Of a DNA stretch of 64,000 bases, positions 1 to 7,934 are shown in pieces (positions within the stretch are counted from its first letter, which is position 1; every line of letters starts with the position of its first letter). Source of the DNA: PALSA-610 sp038213435 (GTDB lineage: Bacteria > Actinomycetota > Acidimicrobiia > IMCC26256 > PALSA-610); NCBI GenBank assembly GCA_038213435.1, contig JBBQTI010000008.1:34909-98908 (forward strand), in the 5' to 3' direction. The notes under the pieces were generated by a model that did not search any database, was not told where the DNA came from, and saw only the letters and a list, made by a program, of their open reading frames with translations. Position numbers and translations under genes: made by a program.

Positions 1-2
1 AC

Positions 3-134
3 ACCGTGCTGTTCTCGCCCGACACCGGTTTCGAGGTCGAGATCCAGGGCGACGACTACCTCATCCTGCGCGAGCGCGATGTCCACGCGGTCGCGTCGCC
101 GCGAACCGAGGGCGGCACGGGGCTGTACCTGTGA
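3..134 (+). CDS. C-terminal part of a GroES-like co-chaperonin (partial, starts before the window)
   Basis: The first 43 codons read as the C-terminal half of a Cpn10/GroES fold. The order VLFSPDTGFEVEIQG, then YLILRERDVHAV, matches the familiar end of GroES, where the last strands close the heptamer ring that caps GroEL. A 12-residue tail (SPRTEGGTGLYL) runs past the usual end. The TGA stop overlaps the GTG of the following SDR gene, so the two are probably co-transcribed. That is unusual, because groES normally precedes groEL. The call is fairly good from the motif, but the N-terminal part and mobile loop cannot be seen. Confidence 0.7.
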   Translation, partial: TVLFSPDTGFEVEIQGDDYLILRERDVHAVASPRTEGGTGLYL

Positions 135-904
135 TCGATCCCGCAACCGCATTGCGGATCGACGGCAAGGCGGTTCTCGTCACCGGCGGCACGCGTGGAA
201 TCGGGCGTGCGATTGCGGAAGCGAGCGCGGCGGCCGGCGCGAGCGTGTGCGTCGTCGCCCGGAAGCTCGCCGAGCTGGAGGAGGCGTCGGCCGCGCTGTC
301 GGCGCTCGGCGCGCAGGTCGTGACGGTCGCGGGTTCGGTCGGTGATCCCCTCGTCGCGGACTCGGCCGTCGCAGCGATGATCGAGACGTTCGGCCGATGC
401 GACGTCGTGGTCAACAACGCCGCGATCAATCCCGTCTACGGACCGCTCATGGACGCCGACCTCGGTGCCGTCGCGAAAGTCTTCGACGCGAACATCACCG
501 GACCGCTGCGCTTCGCCCGCGCCGCATGGCACCAGCACATGCAGGCACACGGCGGAGTGGTGCTGAACGTCGTGTCGGTCGGCGGGTTGCGGCCCGGGCC
601 GTTCCTCGGTGCGTACAACGTGTCGAAGGCCGCGCTGATCCACCTGACCCGCCAGCTCGCACAAGAGCTTGCGCCCGGCGTCCGCGTGAACGCGATCGCA
701 CCCGCGCTCGTCAAGACCGACATGGCGCGCGTTCTGTGGGAGCCGAACGAAGAGGCGATGGCCCGGACCCACGCCCTCGGACGCCTGGGGGTCCCCGACG
801 ACATCGCGTCGGGCGCGCTGTTCCTGATCTCCGACGCCTCCGCTTGGCTCACCGGCGAGGTGCTCGTGGTCGACGGTGGCGCCGGCGTCAGCGCACGCGC
901 GTAG
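131..904 (+). CDS. SDR-family NAD(P)-dependent oxidoreductase
   Basis: This 257-residue classical short-chain dehydrogenase has the nucleotide-binding glycine motif TGGTRGIG at 18-25, NNAA at 95-98, the active-site Ser at about 149 and the Y162-x3-K166 pair in AYNVSKAAL. The C-terminal LTGEVLVVDGG segment is typical of FabG-like members. It should oxidise or reduce an alcohol/ketone with NAD(H) or NADP(H) in the cytosol, but the substrate cannot be read from sequence. The GTG start lies in a GTGA overlap with the preceding GroES-like gene, which implies translational coupling. Confidence 0.9.
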   Translation: MIDPATALRIDGKAVLVTGGTRGIGRAIAEASAAAGASVCVVARKLAELEEASAALSALGAQVVTVAGSVGDPLVADSAVAAMIETFGRCDVVVNNAAINPVYGPLMDADLGAVAKVFDANITGPLRFARAAWHQHMQAHGGVVLNVVSVGGLRPGPFLGAYNVSKAALIHLTRQLAQELAPGVRVNAIAPALVKTDMARVLWEPNEEAMARTHALGRLGVPDDIASGALFLISDASAWLTGEVLVVDGGAGVSARA

Positions 905-923
905 TAGCGAGGAGTGCAGCGCC

Positions 924-2003
924 CTACAGCGAGTCCGCAAAGCCCTTGATGTCGCGCACCGTCGCAAAGGAGACGTCGGGCATGGCTCCGCCGAAAATGC
1001 AGTCGCCGGCATGACAGGTACCGTTCACCGTCCGGCTGACGGCACTGACGCCGGCGTGTAGCAGCTTGCGGAAATACGCGAGGCCCTCGTCGCGCAGTGG
1101 GTCGAGCTCATTGACCGAGATGACATGCGGCGGCAGGCCGTCGAGTTCGGCGGTGCTCGCGAACAACGGCCAAGCCAGGGGATTGGTGGCGTTCTCGCCC
1201 GTCGGGTCGTACACCTTGGCGAGTGCCCCCATCATGGCGCAGTTCAAGAAGTAGCCATCGTTCTCGTAGAGCGAGCCAAGCTCCGGCACTCTGGTGGCGT
1301 ACGCATTCGAGATGTACGGGCACTGCGCGTAAACGCCGTCGATCTCGTCGAGACGGCCGTCCTGCTTCGCCTTGAGCGTCGTTGCCAGGGAGAGGTTGCC
1401 GCCGCCGGATTCTCCCGAGACGACGATCTTCGAGATGCCGAGGCGGGCCTTGTTGTCGGAAACCCATTGGAGCGCGGACGCGCAGTCGTCGAGGCCGGCC
1501 GGGAACGCATGCGGGCCGTGCTTGCCGCCACCGTTTCGGAACTCCACGCCGACGACCACCAACCCGGCCGCGGCCAGGTCGTCCCGCCAATGTGCGTGCC
1601 CGGCTCCCGCGGCCTCGAGCATGACCATCCCGCCACCGTGGAGGTGCAACACGCCCGGAAGTAGCCCCTCGGCATCGCGCGGGCGATGAAGGAACAAGGT
1701 GATGTCGTTGCCGTCGACCCCTCGGATCACCTCGACCTTCGAGGTGACGCCCTCGACCGGGGCTTGGCTCATCGCCAGCGCCGAGAACATCTCCTCGAAA
1801 CCGGCCTCGGCCATCCCGAGATACTCGAGCAGCTCGTCGAGGGACGAGTCCCCGTCAACCGGCGGAGGTTCGGACGCACCCGCCAGACCGAGCGCAACCA
1901 TCGCGGCGATCATGCGCGGATCGGCGCGCGGATCGTCCTTCAGGACCATGCCCGGCGAGCCAAGTCGACCGGACGGGAAGGCGGGTGAGCTGCCGGGAGC
2001 CAT
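924..2003 (-). CDS. Alpha/beta hydrolase, hormone-sensitive-lipase (family IV) type
   Basis: The 359-residue protein carries the oxyanion motif HGGG at 122-125, the nucleophile elbow GESGGG with Ser199, an Asp at 301 in NELDPLRDE and a His at 331 in GTCHAGD. This is the complete triad of the HSL-like esterase family. Family members hydrolyse short acyl esters of small alcohols. The roughly 90-residue N-terminal part would form the cap over the active site. There is no signal peptide, so it is probably cytosolic. An internal Met at residue 19 is an alternative start. It converges on the SDR gene with a 19-base gap. Confidence 0.88.
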   Translation of the reverse strand: MAPGSSPAFPSGRLGSPGMVLKDDPRADPRMIAAMVALGLAGASEPPPVDGDSSLDELLEYLGMAEAGFEEMFSALAMSQAPVEGVTSKVEVIRGVDGNDITLFLHRPRDAEGLLPGVLHLHGGGMVMLEAAGAGHAHWRDDLAAAGLVVVGVEFRNGGGKHGPHAFPAGLDDCASALQWVSDNKARLGISKIVVSGESGGGNLSLATTLKAKQDGRLDEIDGVYAQCPYISNAYATRVPELGSLYENDGYFLNCAMMGALAKVYDPTGENATNPLAWPLFASTAELDGLPPHVISVNELDPLRDEGLAYFRKLLHAGVSAVSRTVNGTCHAGDCIFGGAMPDVSFATVRDIKGFADSL

Positions 2004-2051
2004 ACGTACCGCTCATACTGACGGTGGCAGGCGCGCTCGCGCAACGACCGC

Positions 2052-2600
2052 CTACTCGTCGTCGTCGATCGTCGGGTCGATGTAGCGGATCCCGTGTCGG
2101 TGCCGGCGGGCGAGCTCCGCGTATGCCTCGGGATTCGTCTCGACCCACAACTCGGCGCCGGTGCCCTTGACGGGTCGTTTCACGGTCGCCGGCGCGCCGG
2201 TGGCCAGCATCCCGGCACCCACAGTGGTGCCCGCGGCGACAACCGACCCGGCCGCGACGAGCGCCCCGACGCCGATCGTCGCGCCATCCAACACGACACT
2301 GCCGTTCGCGACCAGGCATTCCGCCTCGAGGATCGCGCCGTGCACCACGCAGTTGTGGCCGACGGTCGCCCCCGGCCCGATGTCGGTGGTCAATCCCGGG
2401 GGCCCGTGGACCACGGCGTTGTCCTGGACGTTCGCGCCGCGCCGGATGATCACGGGCGCGTAGTCGGCGCGGATCACCGCGCCGTACCAGATCGACGCGC
2501 CTTCCTCGACGATCACGTCTCCGACGAGGGTTGCGGTCGGCGCGACGAAGGCTCCCTCGTGCACCTGCGGCGCCAAGCCCTCGAACGAGAAGAGCGGCAT
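2052..2600 (-). CDS. Gamma-carbonic-anhydrase-family hexapeptide-repeat protein
   Basis: This 182-residue left-handed beta-helix protein shows repeated [LIV]-G-x4 turns (for example ATLVGDVIVEEGASI, ATVGHNCVVHGA). Its three histidines, H65, H82 and H87, are placed as the zinc ligands of the gamma-carbonic anhydrase/YrdA/PaaY family. Members either hydrate CO2 or act as thioesterase-like or assembly proteins, so enzyme activity is inferred. It trimerises in known cases. It lies a few bases downstream of the coupled gene pair that ends at 2613, on the same strand, so it probably shares their transcript. Confidence 0.87.
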   Translation of the reverse strand: MPLFSFEGLAPQVHEGAFVAPTATLVGDVIVEEGASIWYGAVIRADYAPVIIRRGANVQDNAVVHGPPGLTTDIGPGATVGHNCVVHGAILEAECLVANGSVVLDGATIGVGALVAAGSVVAAGTTVGAGMLATGAPATVKRPVKGTGAELWVETNPEAYAELARRHRHGIRYIDPTIDDDE

Positions 2601-2612
2601 GTCGTTGGCTCC

Positions 2613-3362
2613 CTAGAGAAACGCGCGCGCGACCGCGATCGCGGTCCGAGCGGTGTCCCCTTCGATCACGAGGTTGGTATCGGCAGGACGGCGGCGATGC
2701 ACGAACACCCGGCAGTAATCGCCGGCCGGACCCGTGATGCGATCGGCGGCCGTCTCGGGTCCGAAGGTCCACGAAGCCCCGGAGGGCAGGGAGAGCTCGA
2801 TCCGAAGTGGTGCATCCGAGGGCTTCCGCCCGGCAACGGAGTACGCGTAAGGGAGCGCGCGCGTCGCGAGCCAGGCGACGTGCTCGAGCCGGTCGGTGTC
2901 GACGGCCGGGACGCCCAGCGCGGCCCGCACGTCGAGACCGTGCGCCCAGGTTTCCATCAGCCGCGCGGTGACGAACGAGGGCGCTCGCATCCCGATGCCC
3001 CACGGCACGCGCACGTCGGCCGGCAGGTCCCGGAGCATCGAGCGCTCCGCGGCCGACGTGTGCACCCACCATCCGGCGACGTCGCGACCGCTGAGGCGAC
3101 GCCCGAGCAATACTCCGTGGTACGTGACATCGGCGCCCGACGCGGCGCGGGCCGCAAGGTCGTTGATCGCGTACGGACCGCCGCGCGCGGTGTCGATCGC
3201 CATCTCGTCGGTGTCGGCGAGATGCGCAATCGTGTCCCGCACGTCCCAGCCCCACGCCGGGGTGGGGGCCAGCCATGCCTCGGCGTCGATTGCGGCGACG
3301 GCCGCCTGCAGCTCGAGCTGTTCTGCTTCGAGGTCGCCGATGATCGCGGCGACGTCGGTCAC
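2613..3362 (-). CDS. Maleylpyruvate-isomerase/DinB-like domain protein (TIGR03084-type)
   Basis: From the GTG at 3362 the product is 249 residues. It opens with a helical bundle typical of the mycothiol-dependent maleylpyruvate isomerase N-terminal fold (WGWDVRDTIAHLADTDE, with the metal-ligand His in IAHL; later METWAHGLDV). A C-terminal SCP2-like part follows (LRIELSLPSGASWTFGP). In actinobacteria this fold is linked to mycothiol-dependent or metal-dependent reactions, but the substrate is unknown. I chose this start, not the longer open frame, because homology begins there and the GTG overlaps the TGA of the upstream gene (GTGA). Confidence 0.8.
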   Translation of the reverse strand: MTDVAAIIGDLEAEQLELQAAVAAIDAEAWLAPTPAWGWDVRDTIAHLADTDEMAIDTARGGPYAINDLAARAASGADVTYHGVLLGRRLSGRDVAGWWVHTSAAERSMLRDLPADVRVPWGIGMRAPSFVTARLMETWAHGLDVRAALGVPAVDTDRLEHVAWLATRALPYAYSVAGRKPSDAPLRIELSLPSGASWTFGPETAADRITGPAGDYCRVFVHRRRPADTNLVIEGDTARTAIAVARAFL

Positions 3363-4120
3363 GGACGCCGGACGCGCGTCCGGCCGAGCGACACCGGGAC
3401 CTCGGCGGGATGCGGCAGGGGCGGCGGACCCGAGGTGAGCCGGATGTCCATGTACTTCGCGACCTCTTCGTACACCGCGTCGCCGAGCATCTTGCGCAGC
3501 TCCGCCTCCATCGACTTGTAGACGGGCTCGCCGCCCGTGAACGCTTCTTTCGCCTCGGTGCACCACCACGCGAACTCTTCTCCGCCCTCACCCCAGCCGT
3601 CGCGGCCGAACTCGGTGAGCACTGAGGTGATCGACTCGTCTTCCTCGTCGCGGTCGACCGCGCGGAGCGGCAGTTGCCAGCACACCGTCGGCTTCGTGTC
3701 GCTGAAGTGCTTTCCGGTGTTCAGCGCGTGGAGATGCAGCGCACAACCGGGACCGGCTTCGAATCCGGGGCGATTGAGGAAGACGCAGGCACCCTCGTGC
3801 ATGCGGGTGCGCCACTCGTTCTTACCGGCGTTCGCCCATACACCCTTCTTCGAGCCGACGTGCTTGAACTGCCACTCGTCGTCGCCGAGGTGCTTGGCCA
3901 GTCTCTCGACCTTCTCCTTGACCTTCTTCTCGGATTCGTATGCGCCGTACGAGCAACACCCCTGCACCATCTCGGGCGCGGGCTCGGTGAGCACGCCCTG
4001 GCATCCCTGACCGAAGATGCAATGCCACGACGACGCGAGGAACGTGACGTCGACCTGCCACTGGCGTCGGTCCTTGCCGGGCACCGGGATCGTGATCCAC
4101 TCGCGCGTCGGTCCAGCCAT
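3359..4120 (-). CDS. Cysteine-rich protein of unknown function
   Basis: The 253-residue protein starts at ATG 4120. It has a cluster of cysteines (C34, C40, C55, C56, C112, C126, C147) in settings such as WHCIFGQGC, QGCCSYGAY and ACVFL...GCALH, which recall YkgJ/DUF3109-type metal- or Fe-S-binding proteins. No enzymatic motif is recognised. Its stop overlaps the start of the maleylpyruvate-isomerase-like gene by four bases, so the two products probably work together. The longer frame from 4174 runs into the leader of the divergent glcD gene and is less likely. Confidence 0.7.
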   Translation of the reverse strand: MAGPTREWITIPVPGKDRRQWQVDVTFLASSWHCIFGQGCQGVLTEPAPEMVQGCCSYGAYESEKKVKEKVERLAKHLGDDEWQFKHVGSKKGVWANAGKNEWRTRMHEGACVFLNRPGFEAGPGCALHLHALNTGKHFSDTKPTVCWQLPLRAVDRDEEDESITSVLTEFGRDGWGEGGEEFAWWCTEAKEAFTGGEPVYKSMEAELRKMLGDAVYEEVAKYMDIRLTSGPPPLPHPAEVPVSLGRTRVRRP

Positions 4121-4248
4121 GAGGTGCGACGCTAGTCGGTAGCATCCCGCGTATCGAGCACTCCGACCCGTCACACGACCAACTCGTCTCCGATCTCCGA
4201 GCCGCCGTCGGTCCGGATCGTGCGAGTGCCGAGCCGCTCGAGCTCGCG

Positions 4249-5592
4249 TTGTACGCGCGAGACGCCGGCGTCGCAGTCGGTCGAGCCGAAGCTGTTTGCT
4301 TCCCGCGTTCGATTGACGACGTTGCCGCGGCCGTTCGGGTCGCGCGGAGGCACGGCCGGCCTTTCGTCGCGCGTGGGAGCGGTACCGGCCTCGCTGGGGG
4401 AGCGACCCCGCTCGACGACCCGGTGGTGATCGTGACCACCCAGATGAACCGGGTGCTCGAGATCGATCCGGAAGCGTGTGTCGCGTGGGTGGAGCCCGGC
4501 GTGTTGAACCTCGACCTCTCCCGAGCAGTCGGCCACCTCGGGTTGCACTACGCGCCCGATCCCTCGTCGCAGCAAGCCTGCACGATCGGCGGCAACGTCG
4601 GCACGAACGCGGGCGGCCCGCACTGCCTCGCCGACGGTGTCACCTCCGCGCACGTGCTGGCCGTCGACGTCGTGCTCGCCGACGGCACCGCGACGCGTCT
4701 CGGCGGCCTCGAGCCCGATACCCCGGGCTACGACCTGCGCGGATGCTTCGTCGGCTCCGAAGGCACGATGGGGATCGCGACCCGCATCGCGGTGCGACTC
4801 ACACCCGACCCTCCCTGCGTCGCGACCATGTTGTGCGCGTTCGATTCGGTCGAGGCGGCGGCGGCGACCGTGAGCGGCATCATCGCCGCGGGCGTCTTGC
4901 CGGCTGCGCTCGAGATGATGGACGCGCGCATCACCCGAGCCGTCGAGGACTTCGTCGGCGCCGGCTATCCGCGCGATGCGCAAGCCGTGCTTCTCGCCGA
5001 GGTCGACGGACTCGAAGCCGGGGTGGCCGAAAAGGTCGACGCGATTACCGCGGTGGCGCACACGAACGGCGCGACGCTCGTGCGGGTCGCAGCCGACGAC
5101 GCGGAGCGCGCATTGCTCTGGAAGGGACGCAAGTCGGCATTCGGCGCGATCGCGCGCATCGCACCCGACTACTACCTTCACGACGCCGTCGTGCCGCGCA
5201 CCAAGTTGGTCGAGGTCCTACGCCGCGTCTACGAGATCGCCGACGCGCACCAGCTGATCGTGATGAACGTCTTCCACGCCGGCGACGGCAACCTGCACCC
5301 ACTTCTCGTGTTCGACCAGCGCGAGCCGGGAGTCTGGGATCGCGTTCACGCGGCGGGCACGGAGATCCTCGACGCGTGCCTCGACGCCGGGGGAGTGCTC
5401 ACGGGCGAGCACGGCGTCGGGATCGAAAAGCGCGACCTGATGCCGCGCATGTTCTCCCCCGACGATCTCGACGCACAGGCGCGCCTGCGCGACGCGTTCG
5501 ATCCCGATGGTGTGGCGAACCCGCAAAAGGTGCTCCCCCGCGGCAGCCGGTGCGGTGAGCTCCAGCGTGTCCCGGAGGGGACGTGGGTATGA
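4249..5592 (+). CDS. glcD: Glycolate oxidase subunit GlcD (FAD-linked oxidase)
   Basis: The protein has a PCMH-type FAD-binding domain (RGSGTGLAGGATP near the N-terminus; GGNVGTNAGG; VVLADGT) and a C-terminal FAD-oxidase domain with NVFHAGDGNLHPL and GEHGVGIEKR. These are hallmarks of the D-2-hydroxyacid/glycolate dehydrogenase flavoprotein. With GlcE and GlcF it oxidises glycolate to glyoxylate and passes electrons to the membrane. The listed TTG at 4249 truncates homology: in-frame codons 4177-4248 still read like a family N-terminus (VSDLRAAVGPDRASAEP), yet no ATG, GTG or TTG precedes them before an in-frame stop at 4120. The true start is therefore unresolved. Confidence 0.9.
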   Translation: MYARDAGVAVGRAEAVCFPRSIDDVAAAVRVARRHGRPFVARGSGTGLAGGATPLDDPVVIVTTQMNRVLEIDPEACVAWVEPGVLNLDLSRAVGHLGLHYAPDPSSQQACTIGGNVGTNAGGPHCLADGVTSAHVLAVDVVLADGTATRLGGLEPDTPGYDLRGCFVGSEGTMGIATRIAVRLTPDPPCVATMLCAFDSVEAAAATVSGIIAAGVLPAALEMMDARITRAVEDFVGAGYPRDAQAVLLAEVDGLEAGVAEKVDAITAVAHTNGATLVRVAADDAERALLWKGRKSAFGAIARIAPDYYLHDAVVPRTKLVEVLRRVYEIADAHQLIVMNVFHAGDGNLHPLLVFDQREPGVWDRVHAAGTEILDACLDAGGVLTGEHGVGIEKRDLMPRMFSPDDLDAQARLRDAFDPDGVANPQKVLPRGSRCGELQRVPEGTWV

Positions 5593-6542
5593 ACGCGCCG
5601 GGCGCAGTCGTCGCGCCGGTCGGCGCCCGAACGCATTGGGAGGTCGGTGGCCCGCCGACGAAGGGTGCGGTGGAGGTGCGTGCGCCGGCGGGTGTCATCA
5701 CCTACGAACCGGCCGACATGACGGTCACCGTCGGCGCGGGCACGAGCTTCGAGACGCTCGACCGCGTGCTCGCCGAGCACGGGCAGGAATGCGCGCTCGA
5801 TCCGCGCTCGCGCGACGCGACCATCGGCGGGATTCTCGCGTGCGGCCTGTCGGGCCTCCGCCGGCTCCGGCACGGACCGCTGCGCGATCACGTGCTCGAG
5901 GTGCGCTTCGAGACCGGCGACGGCCGACTGGTGAAAGGAGGCGGACCGACGGTGAAGAACGTCACCGGCTACGACCTCCCACGCCTGTTCGTCGGATCGC
6001 TGGGCACGATCGGCGTGCTCCAACAGGCGACGTTGCGGTGCCGGCCCCGGCCCCCGCGGGCGCGCTGGTTCGCCGCCTCCGGGGCGAGCGGCTCGTTTCG
6101 ACCATCGGCACGCTTGTGGAACGGCGCGCGCGAGGCGGTGTTGTTCGAAGGGGTCGCCGCCGACGTCGACGCCCAGGGCAACGGACTCACCGCGCTCGAC
6201 GGCGCCCCCGCGATTCCCGAGGGGCCGCACCGCGGTCGCATCTCGGTCGCGCCCGGGCGCGTCCACGCGTGCGTCGCCGCGCTCGACGGCCGCGTTCGCT
6301 GGTGCGCCGAGGTCGGCGTGGGCACGGTGCACATAGCCGCCGACGAATCCGACGCGCTGACACACGCTCGGTCCGTCGCCCGTGCGCACGGAGGCTGGAT
6401 GCTCCGAGAAGCCGGCGGACCATCCGGCGACGACGGCTACGGGTGCGCACTCCCGAACGCGTCCCTGATGCGGCGCGTGAAGGAGGCATTCGATCCCGGG
6501 TGGAGGCTCAATCCGGGCCGGATGCCATTGGGTGAGCCGTGA
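5589..6542 (+). CDS. glcE: Glycolate oxidase subunit GlcE (FAD-binding)
   Basis: This 317-residue PCMH-type FAD protein has a TVTVGAGTSFETLDRVLAE segment, the TIGGILACGLSG loop, and GGPTVKNVTGYDLPRLFVGS, a signature of GlcE. It lacks the large C-terminal oxidase domain of GlcD, as expected for this subunit. The ATG at 5589 forms an ATGA overlap with the glcD stop. A GTG six bases upstream is the alternative. The order glcD-glcE-glcF with overlaps at both joints points to a stoichiometric complex that feeds glyoxylate into central metabolism. Confidence 0.9.
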   Translation: MNAPGAVVAPVGARTHWEVGGPPTKGAVEVRAPAGVITYEPADMTVTVGAGTSFETLDRVLAEHGQECALDPRSRDATIGGILACGLSGLRRLRHGPLRDHVLEVRFETGDGRLVKGGGPTVKNVTGYDLPRLFVGSLGTIGVLQQATLRCRPRPPRARWFAASGASGSFRPSARLWNGAREAVLFEGVAADVDAQGNGLTALDGAPAIPEGPHRGRISVAPGRVHACVAALDGRVRWCAEVGVGTVHIAADESDALTHARSVARAHGGWMLREAGGPSGDDGYGCALPNASLMRRVKEAFDPGWRLNPGRMPLGEP

Positions 6543-7719
6543 TCTCATGACCGGGCCTTTGCAGCTCGATGCCGATTCGTTGAACGCGTGCGTCTCGTGC
6601 GGTCTCTGTCTGCCGCACTGTCCGACCTACCGGGTGACGGGTCGCGAGATCGCCTCACCGCGCGGACGAATTGCCGCGATGCGCGCGGTCGAGGCGCACG
6701 AGGCACCGATCGACGACGCATTCCGTTCGGCCATGGAGGAATGCGTGTCGTGCCGGGGGTGCGAGGCGGCGTGCCCGTCGGACGTGCACTTCGGACAGCT
6801 CATGGAGACGACGCGCGCGGCGCTTCCTCCGCCGCGATCGCACGCGCGACGGGTCGCGGAGTGGCTCGGCTACCGGCTCGTGCTCCCGCGCCACTGGCTC
6901 CTTCTCGCGTGCACCTGGATCGCGTGGGCCGGACAACGCCTTCGCCTCGTACCTGCGCGCTTCGGGCTGCCCCGGCTGTCGGCCAGGTCGCTCGCGAGAT
7001 CTTTGGAGGTTCCGATCGGCGGCCATCCGGACGCGTGGCTCTTCACCGGCTGCGTCATGGACGCATGGTTGCGCGATACGCACCGCTCGGCCGCCCGGGT
7101 GATGCGGGCGACGGGTGTGCGCGTCGCGCGGCCTCCCACGAGCGCCGCGTGCTGCGGCGCGTTGCATCTGCACGCGGGCCGCGAGGCGGAGGCGCGTGCG
7201 CTGGCGAGGCGCGTCATGACCGCGATGCCGGGAGACGCGCCCATCGTCGTCGACAGCGCGGGATGCGGCGCGGCAATGAAGGAGTACGGGGAGCTCCTCG
7301 GCTCAGCCGACGCGCACGCGTTCGCGGAACGCGTGAAGGATTTCTCCGAGTGGCTCGCGCGGAAGCCCGCGCCGCGACTGCAGCGCACCGGCGTCTCGGT
7401 CGTCGTCCAAGATCCGTGTCACCTCCGGCACGTACAGAAGACACACGGCGCGGTACGGACCGTGTTGGCGTCCGCGTACGAGCTGGTCGAAACCGGCGAC
7501 GACGGCCTGTGCTGCGGGGCCGGCGGCGCGTACTCGGTGACGCAGCCCGAGCTCTCCCGTCGGATCCTCGATCGCAAGGTCGACGCGCTGCGGGCCGCGG
7601 CCGGGAAGCCAGATCCGATCGTGGCGTCGGCCAATCCCGGTTGCATGGTCCAGCTCCGCGGCGCGGGCATCGACGCCCGCCATCCGGCCGACCTGATTGC
7701 GGAGGTACTCGATGAATGA
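6532..7719 (+). CDS. glcF: Glycolate oxidase iron-sulfur subunit GlcF
   Basis: Two ferredoxin-type [4Fe-4S] motifs (CVSCGLCLPHCP and CVSCRGCEAACP) occupy the N-terminal 85 residues. Two CCG-type cysteine-rich domains follow (SAACCGALH and GLCCGAGGAYS), giving the classic GlcF/HdrD layout. The subunit relays electrons from the GlcD/E flavins to quinone at the membrane. At 395 residues it is close to the usual length. The GTG start overlaps the end of glcE by 11 bases, and an ATG at 6547 is possible. It is the last recognised enzyme of the glcDEF operon. Confidence 0.92.
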   Translation: MSRDLMTGPLQLDADSLNACVSCGLCLPHCPTYRVTGREIASPRGRIAAMRAVEAHEAPIDDAFRSAMEECVSCRGCEAACPSDVHFGQLMETTRAALPPPRSHARRVAEWLGYRLVLPRHWLLLACTWIAWAGQRLRLVPARFGLPRLSARSLARSLEVPIGGHPDAWLFTGCVMDAWLRDTHRSAARVMRATGVRVARPPTSAACCGALHLHAGREAEARALARRVMTAMPGDAPIVVDSAGCGAAMKEYGELLGSADAHAFAERVKDFSEWLARKPAPRLQRTGVSVVVQDPCHLRHVQKTHGAVRTVLASAYELVETGDDGLCCGAGGAYSVTQPELSRRILDRKVDALRAAAGKPDPIVASANPGCMVQLRGAGIDARHPADLIAEVLDE

Positions 7720-7930
7720 TCGCCTGGAACAGATCGCCGAACACCTCGCGGCGATCGAAGAGGAGCTCCGCGATCTCGCGTACGAACGGCTCGCCGAGGT
7801 CGCCCGATCTCCCGACAGCGATTCCGGCGCCGCGGCGGCGTTGCAGGAGAGACGGCTGCTGCAGGCGCGCCGCGCGATCGCCAAGGCGATCGGCGCGCTC
7901 GCGCCGTCGCCGGCAGACGAGGAAGCATGA
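7712..7930 (+). CDS. Small helical protein of unknown function
   Basis: The 72-residue product from ATG 7712 overlaps the last eight bases of glcF. It is predicted mostly helical and charged (MNDRLEQIAEHLAAIEEEL, then a Lys/Arg-rich helix), with heptad-like spacing suggesting a short coiled coil. No cysteine, signal peptide or membrane segment is visible. The tight overlap says it belongs to the glycolate oxidase transcript. I do not recognise a family. The gene is supported mainly by codon pattern and coupling. Confidence 0.6.
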   Translation: MNDRLEQIAEHLAAIEEELRDLAYERLAEVARSPDSDSGAAAALQERRLLQARRAIAKAIGALAPSPADEEA

Positions 7931-7934
7931 GCGA

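Noticed and set aside
1855..3591. 578-codon minus-strand frame over the carbonic anhydrase and neighbouring genes
   Set aside because: It is Arg/Pro-rich with no motif and runs through three genes with clear families in another frame. High GC keeps such antisense or shifted frames open.
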